64,000 nucleotides of DNA from Spirodela intermedia (taxonomy: Eukaryota; Streptophyta; Magnoliopsida; Alismatales; Araceae), in contig LR746280.1 in the NCBI GenBank assembly GCA_902729315.2, positions 2,414,501 through 2,478,500 on the forward strand. Reading direction: 5' to 3'. A program made the position numbers and the translations under genes. Positions 33,545-45,700 of this stretch are shown here, piece by piece. Below the pieces are notes generated by a model that was given only the letters and a program-made list of their open reading frames with translations, ran no database searches and was not told where the DNA came from. Every line of letters begins with the position of its first letter. Position 1 is the first letter of the stretch.

Positions 33545-36500
33545 ATGACGGACACGACAGATGACATCGCAGAGGAAATCTCGATCCGAGCTTTTGAGGA
33601 CGACTGCCGACTGCTGGAGGGCCTCCTCAACGACGTCCTCCACCGGGAGGTCGGTCCTCAGTTCATGGACGCCATTGAGAGGAAGCGGGCCCTCGCTCAG
33701 GTCCTCTCACCACACGCCCTGAAAGCTTCCATTTTCTCTCTCTCTCTCTCTCTCTCTCCCTTTTCCTCCGGATCCCTTCGATCCCCTTTTCTTTCCTCGA
33801 TCCTCATTTCCTCCGCTGGTCATTTCTCACTCATCTCCCGTACCCCATCGCCCATCTCTGATGCCATCTTTCTTCATTCCTTTCTTCTCGATCTCGGCAG
33901 AGCGCCGTCAACATGAGAATGGTGGGGCTCGAGGACACAGCGGAGTTGCTCGAGAAGCATCTGGCATCAGAAATGTCGGAGATGACGCTGGAGGAGGCCT
34001 TGACACTGGCTAGAGCTTTCAGCCACTACCTCAGTCTCATGGGCATCGCGGAAACTCACCATAGGTGCTCCAATTCAGACCGTGTTTTGATCTTCTTCTC
34101 TTTCTTTTTTAATCCTCGATCGACATAACAAATTTCATAGCCAAGTTCAGATGCCCTTTTTTTTGAAAAAGAAATTGTTGGTCCATTTCTAGAGACTGTT
34201 TGTTCTCTTCGGTGGTAATATATTACAGTCAAGATGGATTTGATAGATAAGTATAATACGGATTAATGTTTCATTCAACCTCGATCCTTGGGAGATGACC
34301 AACTGTAGACATAATCAAGCTACTCGGTTCCCAATCATTTTAGCACCAGATGCATACCATTATAATATGATAAATCTGATGAGCATCGTCTATTTTTCAC
34401 ATTATCATCGAGTCAGCTTGAGATCAATGAACATTTACGGTGATTCCAGAGCTTCTCCACAGAATCCCTCCTCGCTCATCTTCTCTTACTCTTCTTGCAG
34501 CGTTCGGAAGGCCCGAAACATCGCTTCTCTGACAAAATCATGTGACGACATATTTAACAAGTTGATCCAGGGCGGAGTTCCTCCAGAGGCCCTCTATGAA
34601 ACCGTCTGCAACCAGGTGTGATCTCTCAAAACTCGTCGAATCTCTTCACTCCCAAGAGGAAGATCGTACAGTCCTTGATTTTCATCCGCTGGTTCTGTTG
34701 CAGGTCGTTGAAATTGTTCTTACTGCCCATCCTACACAAATAAACAGGCGCACTTTGCAGTACAAGCATATCAGAATAGCAGTAAGAGAAGTGTTCTTGA
34801 GTCGTTCATTCTTATGTTCAGTGATCAAGTTTTATCTTCTTCTTTTTTTTTCAAAATAGATACTTTAATTTTTTCTAGTTTTACGTGTTCGAATGTGGAC
34901 TTCATCCATATATTCTCCAGAATTCTTTTTCCTGTTTATAAGACCCCTCTTTAATACAGCATCTTCTGGAGTTCAACGAGAGGCCCGATCTCACTCTTGA
35001 AGATAGAGAGATGGTGATCGAAGACCTGGTATGAACCGGCATCTCAAGTTCAGATGCTTCAAGCATCATTTGGGTGAGACACTCAAGGCCATTTTCTTTT
35101 GCAGGTGAGAGAGATCACTGCGCTATGGCAGACAGATGAACTCAGGCGCCACAAGCCTACCCCAGTAGATGAAGCCAGGGCCGGTAAGCTGACCAAATGG
35201 GTGTCCCACACCCATTCTTTTTTTTTCTTCTAAAATAATATTGTGCAGTTCAATATGCCCATTTTAATGTTTTTTTGTTAAATTGTTATCTCCTCTCAGG
35301 CCTTCATATAGTGGAGCAATCTCTCTGGAAGGCAGTGCCTCATTACTTGCGCCGCGTTAGCACCGCCCTGAAGAAGGTTCACCATTCATAAACTCCCCAT
35401 AATTGATCTTAATAATGTTATATCATCTGGCCCTATAAAAACAGAGTTTATGTATGGTTTTTGTTTTTCAGCACACTGGTAGGCCGCTTCCCCTGACTGC
35501 CACACCAATTAAATTCGGCTCTTGGATGGGAGGCGATCGAGATGGGAATCCAAATGTGACATCGAAGGTGATTCATCGTTCCATTCTTTGAGAAATTTTG
35601 ACTAAAAATCTCTATTTCATGTGCCATCAGTGCCTGTGAAATCTTCTCCACAACGATTTAATATTCATTGGAGATGAATTATTGTCGCTTTTCTTGTATC
35701 TCTGCCGTTAAAAAATTACATCATGATACCTTTTCAGGTGACAAGAGACGTTGCTCTTTTATCTCGATGGATGGCAATTGATCTGTACATTCGAGAAGTT
35801 GACAGCCTGAGATTTGAACTGTCCATGAGTAGGTGCAGTGGTGATCTGGAGAAGCTGGCGCATGAAATCCTTCAAGGTTATTTCACTCAATGGAACTCTT
35901 GATTTTAGATGGTATAATAATTGCTAAACCTAATTTTATTTCATTTTACTTATTTTCCTTCATTAAACTGAGATTTTTGGTGTTCAGAGCAGAACCAGAA
36001 GCGGTGTTAATCCCTGCCAGTTTATATCATGCGGGAATTACCCTGCCAGCTTTCGTGTCTGTGTTTAGCTTAATATGATAAGCATGTTTTGACCTTAAAA
36101 TGGGATGAGGAAACTTTAGATACAAGGCGGCAGGAACAGGGGAAACAGTATTAATTAAAGGAACTTTAGATGCCTCGGTTCATTGCCATGCAAATTTTTA
36201 ATACCCCGTCTGTGTTATTTTCCTCTTTCAATGGCTTATTTCATACGTAATTTATGCACAAATGATCATGTAGGGGCTTCACCTGTCTCTCGCCACAGTG
36301 AGAGTTGGAACCAGTCACAAAGCAGAAATCATGGAAACCATCTGAGTCAACCTACTTCAACTTTGCCAACACAACTCCCTGCAGGCGCAGATATGCCTTC
36401 TTTTGCAGGTAATTTATCACCAGAATTTACATGTATTAACAACGTAGCCCTTCTTTTTGGCTGCAAGTCGCCACTTCGTTGTACTTCTCATCTTCCTCCA

Positions 36501-39500
36501 AGAGCGTTCGATTAAAGCCAGTAATCATAGACTGCAGTGGATTGATAGGGTTGCTAGGATTATGGCATGATAAGAGAGGGTAATTTTCGCATGGCGGTCT
36601 GATGTGTTTAACGTAATTGAGAAGGGTGCGTGCTTACCTCTAACAAATGGCAAAGCAGGATGCCACAGTCGAGAAAGGCTGCAGATAATTCAGAATACAC
36701 AGCGAAGCACAAGTATCTTTATTTCTTAGAATATGCTTTGATCGTCTGGAGATGCATGCCAGTCTTGATTGAGAGACAACTCCGGACTTATGCGGCCGTT
36801 TCATCAAAAGATGCAGAACTCTATATTTCCTAGTCATCTAATAAGCTAAACCTTCAAAATTGGTTTATGATGTAGAAAACATTAAGGACATCAATACAGT
36901 TTGTTTCTTTATAGCCTTTTATAAAGCGAGAAATTCTTAAGTTGAATTATCAGCATGCATCGGGCGGATGTCTTCATATCCTGTCGGAGTAGATGAACCA
37001 GAAAGTAGCCTTTTTTTTTCGGATGAACCAGAAAGGATTTTTCCGTGATTAATGTAAATAGCTATTTATGAAACTAGCTTTCTTCTTGTGCCACCAAACT
37101 CAATTTATAGATATATATATATATATATATATGATTTTAATTTTCTGAAATCGGTCATTAATGGTTGTGATGCCTATTTGAAACGCAGGAGAATCTTCGT
37201 ATTCGATACTTGAGTTTCCTGGCAACATCAATCGCCAGGTGGGGCCAGCTCCTGGCTGATAGCTTTGAATTCTTTTTTCTAAGATGATCCTATTTTTTGT
37301 ATATGTTTTGCCTCAATATTTCGTCAAATTTGTGACGCCCATTTACTCTGGCAATGCTCATGAGAGAGTTATCCTGATTTGTGTCCTACCCTTTTATCAG
37401 GATGACCGTTCATCATTTCTAGACCCTGCTAAAAGTGTGTCAGATAGCCTTGGGAACGGAAGTGCTTCCCAAGATGGCCACTCAAGTTCTTCTCTGGGTC
37501 CTCAGCCATCCACACAGGCGCCCTCAAAGCCAAGCATGATTCCGAGAAACGCATCTTTCAATTCTTCTCAGCTGCTTGCCCAAAGAAAACTATACGCAAA
37601 CTCACAAGTAGGCAGGTTCAGCTTCCAGAAGCTTCTGGAACCCAGCTTGCCCGAACGTCCTGGAATCCCTGCCTATCGTGTTGTTCTGGGGCATGTCAAG
37701 GATAAGGTTGGGAAATTAAATTGAATTTCACCATAAAATTCCTGCTTTCGATTTTCAGTAAAGAAAGTGGGACTTTTATTTCTCCTATGAGGACCCCTCA
37801 TTATTTTCTCTTTTATTTGGATCATCAACCATGACGAACTACTAATCAATATTCCTCAAAATGATTCTCAGCTTACCAAAACACGGAGGCGACTAGAACT
37901 CCTGCTTGAGGATCTTCCTTGCGAGCTAGATCCTCTCGAGTACTACGAAACCTCAGAACAGCTACTGGAACCGCTTCTTCTTTGCTATGAATCCCTGGTA
38001 TGGCGAAACCTTTCCAAAAATGACCATATGACTCCTAGCCAGGTATATCTGATAAGTCCGGTGGGTGATCATTCCCCTTTGCAGCAATCCTCTGGGTCTG
38101 GATCTCTGGCCGACGGCCGCCTTGCAGATTTGATACGCAGGGTTGCCACCTTTGGGATGATACTAATGAAGCTTGACTTGCGCCAGGCATGCCAGTTCTC
38201 TCTGTTGTACATTCAAGCTCCAAAAGGCCATATACATACATATATACATGTATAATCTGACATGTCTTGTATGCTGCACTCGTAGGAATCTGGACGACAT
38301 GCTGAGGCATTAGATGCCATCACAAGCTACCTGGATATGGGCGTTTACAGCGAATGGGATGAAGAAAAAAAGCTGGACTTTTTGACAAGGGAGTTGAAGG
38401 GAAAGAGGCCCTTGGTGCCTCCATCAATTGAGGTAAGCCTCCGTTCTGTTTATCTGTTTGATTTTCTTATGGGCAGATCTAATCGAATGAAACATAAGAA
38501 AGAGAATTTCTTTCTCTTTCCTCCCTGTCGACTGGAACTGATTACCCTCGTTTGGAAATTTTTCAGGTTGCCCCTGATGTGAGAGAGGTCCTCGATACTT
38601 TCCGCATTGCTGCTGAGCTAGGGAGTGATTCCCTTGGTGCTTATGTGATCTCCATGGCCTCCAATGTACGCTTTAACCAGACCATGATCATGCCGTTTGT
38701 TTCCTTCTTCTTCCTCCTCCAGGGGATTACTGCCCAGCGCATTTTCTCCTTGCTGACGTGCAGGCAAGTGACGTTCTAGCAGTGGAGCTCCTGCAAAAGG
38801 ACGCAAGACTCTCGGTCAGTGGGGAGCTTGGAAGGCCATGTCCAGGCACAACGTAAGACTCTCATTCCTTATCCGTCGGTAGGGGAGCAGGGTGGGTGCT
38901 CTAAAATGGGCATGGGCTCTGGATCATGGCGTTCTTCGTGATTGACTTTGTCTGAATCGTGAAGAAACCCCTTCTCTCGATGTGGCTTAATCCGATGCAA
39001 ACTACCTGGCTTTAGATGATTCCTTTACATTGGACCTTCTTTACCTCTCACATGTTAGACACTGCTCAGGAACTTGGCCACAAATTATTTAGGCAATCAA
39101 GAAAACGAGATTAACCTCTGGTTCTCCATCTTTCCCTCATTTTTTTTTATTTTTTTCTTCGTCGACAGGCTGAGGGTGGTCCCTTTATTTGAGACTGTTC
39201 AAGACTTGAGAGAAGCTGGATCAGTGATCCGGAAGCTCCTGTCCATCGCCTGGTATCGGGAGCACATCATCAACAACCACAACGGCCACCAAGAGGTACA
39301 CCTACCCTTTCATCTAGAACCTTAATGGGCGCCATTAGCAGACCCTGCTTCTCTCTGAAACTTACCTGGTGATGGTGGGCAGGTCATGGTGGGCTACTCA
39401 GACTCTGGTAAGGACGCCGGCCGCTTCACCGCCGCCTGGGAGCTTTACAAGGCCCAGGAGGACGTTGTGGCCGCCTGCAATGAGTTTGGGATCAAAGTGA

Positions 39501-40721
39501 CCTTGTTCCACGGCCGGGGTGGCAGCATCGGCCGTGGCGGCGGGCCGACATACCTTGCAATTCAGTCGCAGCCTCCTGGGTCTGTCATGGTGAGTGAATT
39601 CCCTCCACCCACACACTTATATGCTCCCATGACGATGGTGGATGTTCACATTTCTCGAAAAAAAAAGCTCCCATTTTTTTTTCCTCATTCCTTCTTAAAA
39701 TCTCCATGGAGTCTGCTCGTTCCTCTTTCTATCTTGATCCGGGCCATAAAACTTCCATTTTTTTCTCTATATGAGAAATAATAATCTTAAGGAAGAACAA
39801 GCAGAAACCTCCCTACAAAACTCTGTTTTTTTTTTTGTTTTTTTTTTTTCTTGTTAATCATCCTGCTCATTCCTTCTTCTTGATGGAAATCAGGGAACCC
39901 TGAGATCCACCGAGCAAGGTGAGATGGTCCAGGCCAAGTTCGGCCTCCCCCAGACCGCCGTCAGGCAACTAGAGATCTACACCACGGCCGTCCTCCTCGC
40001 CACCCTCCGGCCCCCCCACCCACCGAGGGACCTCAAATGGCGGCAGATCATGGAAGACATCTCCGCCACCAGCTGCGCCACCTACCGGAGCACCGTCTAC
40101 GACAACCCCGACTTCCTCTCCTACTTCCACGAGGCCACCCCTCAAGCGGAGCTCTCCTTCCTCAACATCGGCAGCCGCCCCACTCGCCGGAAAACCAGCG
40201 CCGGTATCTTCCACCTCCGCGCAATCCCCTGGATCTTCGCCTGGACCCAGACCCGCCTCGTCCTGCCGGCGTGGCTCGGCGTGGGCGCCGGCCTGCGTAG
40301 TGCCTGCGAGAAGGGCCACCGCGAGGAGCTCATGGCCATGTACAGAGAATGGCCCTTCTTCCAGTCCACGGTGGATCTGATCGAGATGGTGCTGGGGAAA
40401 GCAGACGTGCCCATTGCAGAGCACTACGACCGGGTTTTGGTGAAGGAGCAGCGGCGGAGGCAGCTGGGGGCGGCGCTGAGGAAGGAATTCAAGGCGACGG
40501 AGGAGTATGTGATGGTGGTGAGCGGCCATGAGAGGCTGCTGGAGAACAACAGGAGCTTGAGGAAGCTGATCGAGGGGAGGCTCCCTTACCTTAACCCCAT
40601 GAACATGCTCCAGGTGGAGATACTGAGGAGGCTCAGGATGGACGAGGAGAACAATAAGCTGAGAGATGCGCTGCTCATCTCCATCAATGGCATTGCCGCC
40701 GGGATGAGGAACACCGGCTGA
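33545..40721 (+). CDS. PPC4: Phosphoenolpyruvate carboxylase, bacterial-type (BTPC)
   Basis: This enzyme carboxylates PEP with bicarbonate to give oxaloacetate and Pi (anaplerosis). Twenty exons give 1062 aa: 33545-33700, 33901-34064, 34501-34615, 34704-34781, 34960-35028, 35105-35183, 35300-35376, 35472-35567, 35738-35876, 36274-36408, 37189-37238, 37401-37706, 37872-37997, 38085-38186, 38286-38432, 38567-38665, 38764-38852, 39169-39295, 39383-39589, 39894-40721. Visible motifs are TAHPTQ (His near residue 154), [10 protein letters not shown] (about 265-275) and [13 protein letters not shown] (about 761). It is bacterial-type rather than plant-type: it ends RNTG instead of QNTG, lacks the N-terminal phospho-Ser motif, and has a disordered Ser/Pro/Gln-rich stretch (about 325-450) typical of BTPC. 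Arabidopsis PPC4 is about 1030 aa. By family knowledge, BTPC joins plant-type subunits in Class-2 PEPC complexes. One intron (38187-38285) uses a GC donor. Confidence 0.96.
37111..37132. repeat. (AT)n microsatellite in PPC4 intron 10
   Basis: This is a short pure AT run within the intron between the two exons encoding the disordered BTPC segment. It has no other significance. Confidence 0.9.
38187..38285 (+). other. GC-AG intron in PPC4
   Basis: The exon ends CGCCAG and the next bases are GCATGC. The following exon begins after CTCGTAG with GAATCTGGACGACAT. Using the GC donor joins LDLRQ to ESGRHAEA, an invariant PEPC motif. The only in-frame downstream GT (38,250) would insert 21 residues and leave a 36-nt intron, which is too short for plant splicing. 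Confidence 0.85.
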
Positions 40722-40915
40722 CCATCAAGAAGTTCGTCTCCATGCAAAAAAAAAAAAAAAAAAAAAAACTTGCTCGATCTGATGAACTGGGTAGCAATTC
40801 CTCCGCATCCTGTCTGTCCTCAAGAAGTTCTTGTTTTGACCTACATACAGGTTCTTCAAGTGGAGTATACTTTATACTTATGCTAAAAAGCTCAGTATTT
40901 TTCAACTGTCAAAAA

Positions 40916-41225
40916 GGTTGACCAGAAGTAGTATCGTCCGAGTGAGATGCTCATGGGGTTGTCCTCAAAACTGGGTCTGACATTCGAACCTCGTTGACTT
41001 TTTCCCCACATGTCGGAGGAGAACAGTGGAATGAATGAACAGGAGAAGAAAGATCACTGGCCAGTGGAGAAGGTTGACCAGAAGTAGGTAGTATCATCTG
41101 AGTGAGATGCTTCTCAGTAAAAATCATTGGAGGTGGGAGGCTTCTCGTTGACATTTTCCCTACAAATGTCATCGGAGGAGAAGAGTGGAATGAATGAACA
41201 AGAGAAGAAAGATGGCTGGTCAGAG
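40916..41225 (+). repeat. 156-bp tandem duplication downstream of PPC4
   Basis: Two units starting GGTTGACCAGAAGTAG at 40,916 and 41,072 share GAGTGAGATGCT, CTCGTTGAC, TCGGAGGAGAA and GTGGAATGAATGAACA in the same order. The units are diverged by substitutions and small indels, so the duplication is not very recent. Confidence 0.85.
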
Positions 41226-41739
41226 AATAATAATAATATGATTAGCTTTTTAATGGCACTACAAAACTGCAGCTGGGGAAAAGCCCAACAACGGGTTTCC
41301 AGCTTCAGTGTCAAATCTTCATATCCCGAACAAATTAAATCCCTATCTGCCCACTTTCTCCATTTTTTCTTCATCTGTTTCCTTTCAATTTACATGCCAT
41401 TTTACAGCACCGTCGCTCAAGAACACCCCTCCCTACTTCGATGAGGCCGCCGAAGCAATATATACACAGGCCAGGACCCGAAAAAGGAAATAATCAGAGG
41501 GGACGTGGGCGACATGAGGAGAGGCGGGAGATCCAAAAAAGCTCCATCCTTTCTGCTCCGATGTTCGCTGAATCATCTCGCCCACGAAGCGTTGCCTCCC
41601 GTCGGGCGGGCCCGTGATCGCAGCGAGAACTGTCGACCTGGTTGCAGCCGGTGGATAGTATCATGTTAGCCGGTTGGAGCCGCACCTCGCAAATCTGTGA
41701 AAAATCCCCACTGATTTTGACAACCAGACTAAAAAATAT

Positions 41740-42470
41740 CTCGTGCTCCGAAAAAAGGACAGGAGGATTCCAGAAATTTAACGTTGCAGAAAACATTGAG
41801 AATCTGATTTCTGAAGAGAGAGAGAGAGAGACAGACAGAGACAGAGACAGAGAGAGCATATAATGGATCGTACAAGTTTGTTTTTCAAGAAAGACCCAGG
41901 ATTCCAGAAATTTTACCCTCAGTTCCACACACCCCACTGATTTGGGCGAAAAAAAAAGAAATCTACAGCATCCAGCATGGATGCATAGAGCATGCAAGTT
42001 TATTCTTCAAGGGAGAGGAAAGATTCAAGAAATATAACGGAGTTGGTAGTAAACGGAGTTCCTTGGGCTCAGTATCAAAGATCCCACCGAATTGAGGGGA
42101 AAAAAGTTAAACCAGAGATCCCATCTCAGTTTTGACTTCAAAAAAGAGCTGCAAACAGGGAATTCTTCGACTGATGTAAAAAAATAATAATAATAACATC
42201 AAGCTAGAGAGCATCGAACAGAACATGCAATTTTCTTCTGTAAGAAAGAGCTGGGATTCTAGAAATCTGATGGAATCGGAAATAGAGAAAATCTCATACA
42301 CTCAGCACCAAAGATCACACTGACTTAAAAATAAATAAAAAAAGAAAAAACTAAGGTGCATAGAACGGAGCATGTAAGTTAACGTTTAGAGAAAGAGCAA
42401 AGGAAACTGCTGGAGTTGCAAGTTTGAAGGATATTTCTTACCCTCTGCACCAAAGCCGCCATCCCACTCT
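41740..42470. repeat. Degenerate array of about 120-bp units at the DEK1 3' side
   Basis: About five imperfect units recur. Each combines a CATAGAGCATGCAAGTT-like block, an AAAGA...GGATTC(C/A/T)AGAAAT block and a CAGCACCAAAGATC...CACTGA-like block. Clear starts lie near 41,860, 41,984, 42,208 and 42,357. Spacing varies (about 120-220 bp). No transposase or terminal repeat is seen. Confidence 0.65.
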
Positions 42471-42715
42471 ACATCGATGTTGGAGCAGCAAACTGGCCAG
42501 CACCCAAAAAACATAAAGCCTCAATGATGAAAGCACTCGAAGAAGTAGCTACCAGACAGATAATCAGTTAAAGAGCCATACCATATCCACGGACTACCCA
42601 TCTGCCGCCCGCTTGACCTGCAAGCATTTCAAGGCTTCCATGGTCCAGGGGACTTACAGGCACACGCTCCAACCACCCCGTGTGGTTCAAAGGCAGGCAG
42701 TCGCTGGAATATGTG

Positions 42716-45700
42716 CTACAAAGCTTCGAGTGTTACAGCGGCTTTGGTGAAGACTGAGAGGACAAATGGCGCTTCTTCGCAAGGATGGAGAGTAGAGGGA
42801 ACGATGGTGTAACCCTTTCGATGAGGCTCCAAGACCACTTCGTATGATATTTCTCTGGAGTTGACGTAATCCGATCCGCCCACTGTGTCGTGCATGTAGA
42901 TGTTGTATGCCCGGCAACCGTTTGTCTTGAGGATGCGCATCCCGATGTAGAACAGCTCAGAATCATGGCTAGATTGGAAATTCCTGAAGCCCGCCGCCTT
43001 TCTGGAAAAGCTCACGCCCTGGTGAAAAAGGGAAAGTTTTGGAGATCAACATGGAAAGTAGGATGACGCTGACAGGAGAATCAATGGCCTGGTTTATTGG
43101 GGATACCTGTGTCAAAGTGATGAACACATGAACTGGGGATGATGCATCCGGCCCAGTTACCTTGAGCCTATATTGGGGATTTTGATGCCAGGAGTTGTAA
43201 TCCTGGCACCCTCCTGCGGTGTAGCCTCGCCACTGCCCATGGACGGAATAACACATCTCCGGTGGGTAGAGCCGGCAAACGTATATTGACCGAAAGTGGA
43301 CCTGGAAGTCTTGCCAAGACATCCAAAATATTCCTTCCTTGGACTGCACAGCGTTAATTTTTTTTTTTAAAAAAAACTCAGTTTTATGGTGCAACTGGGG
43401 AGTAATGTTATGCAATGTGAGATCAAACGACATGGTAGAACATGCAATGTGAGATCCTACGAAGAAACAAAAGATTAACCAGCCATGGCTAAATTAAATT
43501 AGATCGAGGGAAAAAAAAAAATCAAGCACCCAGGGGTTTCCATGCCAAATGATCATTTAGAAGAAGGAGGGGGGGGGTGGGGGGGCTGAGATGGAGTGGT
43601 ACCTGAGGCACATATTTCAGCTTGTGCTTCATTCTATCAGTCCATTCAGGAGATGAATCAGACCAAGGACCATTCCACTCGACCTCATTTGCCCAAGGAT
43701 TTCGAATTTGTACAAGCTTATGCCCATCTACATCTCGTATCTGAACAGAAGATCAGATCAGTCCAAAGTCTCTAAAGACGCCAAACTGTGATATACGATT
43801 AAGAAAACTATATAATGGAGTATGCATTAAGATGAAAAGATACCTGCAATAAAGAGTATGCATGGCCTTGGACGATTCCACTGGAAGATACGTGCACGTC
43901 AGAGCCTGATGGGCTCCCAGCACCAAGTAGGAAACCCTCTTGCTTGAAGCGCAGCAACTGAGACCACAACCTCCCACTGGCCAGGTCAATCTGAGCCTGC
44001 CCGGTTCTCATGTCGATCTCTTCACCAGCTCCTCCTGTGAGGTCCACGAGGGCATCTTGAACGAGACCACCTTCCAGCGCCTCGTATGAGCCATGAAGCT
44101 TTGCATAGGCCTTCTCCAATATAGAAACCCAGAGTTCATTTCCCTTTCTGCTGGTCGCAAATGCTGGTTTACCAGGCGACTCACAAGGGATCCAGTCGTC
44201 AACAATGACGGGAACCCATTCACCCTGAAAAATAGAGTGACTTAGGGTCGTGCAAGGCATTTTGATTACTATGGGAGGAAAACCAACATAAGAACCCAGC
44301 AGAATTGTAGTTCTTCGCCATTGATGAACACTGACAATAGAAAACTTTAAGTAGCAAAACCAACAACAAAATAAGATCAATAGAAACAAGTATCCAATGT
44401 TTTATGATTGACTTTCAGAATTCTAAGAGGACATCTAAATCACTTTGAAGCCACGTCAATTTTATCTTTTATGATTTTTTTTGGTTACCTGTATACAGAA
44501 ACGAACGGTATACACGCCCTCCTCGTTGAACTCGGGTGTGATTATGACTTCTGATATTCGGGATGACTCAGTAAGGACGGCAACAGCACTCAAGAACCAG
44601 CAGTCACCAAGGCGACCCTGAAAAAAGGAACAATCAACATTTCTTATAAGGATGAAGACTAGAAGATTTAAGATGAAAATATACATTGGATATCAAGAAG
44701 AATCAATAAAGAAATCCACACCTGGCAAACATCAGAAGAGTTCACAGGCCCAGAAAATAAGCAGGGCCGAGAATCCCTGCAGCTTTCCTTCACTATATCA
44801 GTTGGTCTCGTCCACTGAGACACCACCTGGGTTATAGTATAAAAAGTTAGCAGAAAGCGAAACAAGATGTTAGCAGAATGATTTCAAAAGAGTTAGATAA
44901 ATCATACCTGCAACTTTAGAGGAGGATTATCTGGATCGACAAACAAAGAGCGATCATTGGGTGGGAATTCTTGATCAGTGAAATTTGCTTCTCCTCTGGA
45001 AGAGAGTGCCTCTTTAACTGCTAACTCAATAGATAGCATGCGTTGATGCATTTGCTCCTTTGTCTCCAATTTAGGTTTCCTTAATTTTCTGCCAAGGGTA
45101 TCCATATCAATCGCCACCCCTTCACGCTCAGACCTCCTCTTCCTGCCACTTGAAAATTGGCCATCCCAGTCTACATCCTCCCGGTCATATATATCAATAT
45201 CCGCTTCCTCAGACTCCCACTCATTGACCTGAAAAAAGAGAAAAGGTCAACATTATGCCGGACAAAGGTGAACTAGAAAGATGATAAGACTGCCGATCAA
45301 AGAAGCATAACTTAATAAATGCAACCAAAAGAAAATAACTTCAGACAGAAGATCCTGGAAATTCATCAAAAAATTTAAGAGGATCAGACAACATATTGCA
45401 AAGGACTGAGATGATAATAATAATAATAAGAGTCTTTATTATAAGCATGTATGACCTTTCATCCTCGCAAAAGACATTCTCATAGAACCTGTTTCACATA
45501 AAGATTACGACAAAAACGGAAATATCATTGATTTATTCTCAATTCTACATTCAAGAAGATTTGAACACATGACACAGGCAAAAGAAAACAGAAGGCAAGA
45601 GATTTTCAGACCATTCAGCCGCAATACATCGAGTAGATATCTTAACGCCAAAAGATAGGTCTGATGTAATTATCGTTCTTCCATGGCTTTCATACTAAAA

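Larger units (their letters stand above)
40722..42715. other. Convergent intergenic region between PPC4 and DEK1
   Basis: Two 3' ends face each other across 2 kb with no gene. The region begins with the PPC4 3' UTR, including 23 consecutive A at 40,746-40,768. It then holds a 156-bp tandem duplication (40,916-41,225) and a degenerate array of about 120-bp units (about 41,740-42,470). A GA/ACAGAG repeat lies at 41,815-41,857. Confidence 0.75.

Noticed and set aside
33059-33916. 285-codon open frame across the PPC4 leader and exon 1
   Set aside because: The N-terminal half is Leu/Ser low complexity produced by CT repeats, and the frame runs through intron 1. The conserved protein starts at 33,545.
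39969-40529. 186-codon antisense frame over the last PPC4 exon
   Set aside because: It is a GC-rich mirror of the true coding strand. The sense strand matches PEP carboxylase to the RNTG end.
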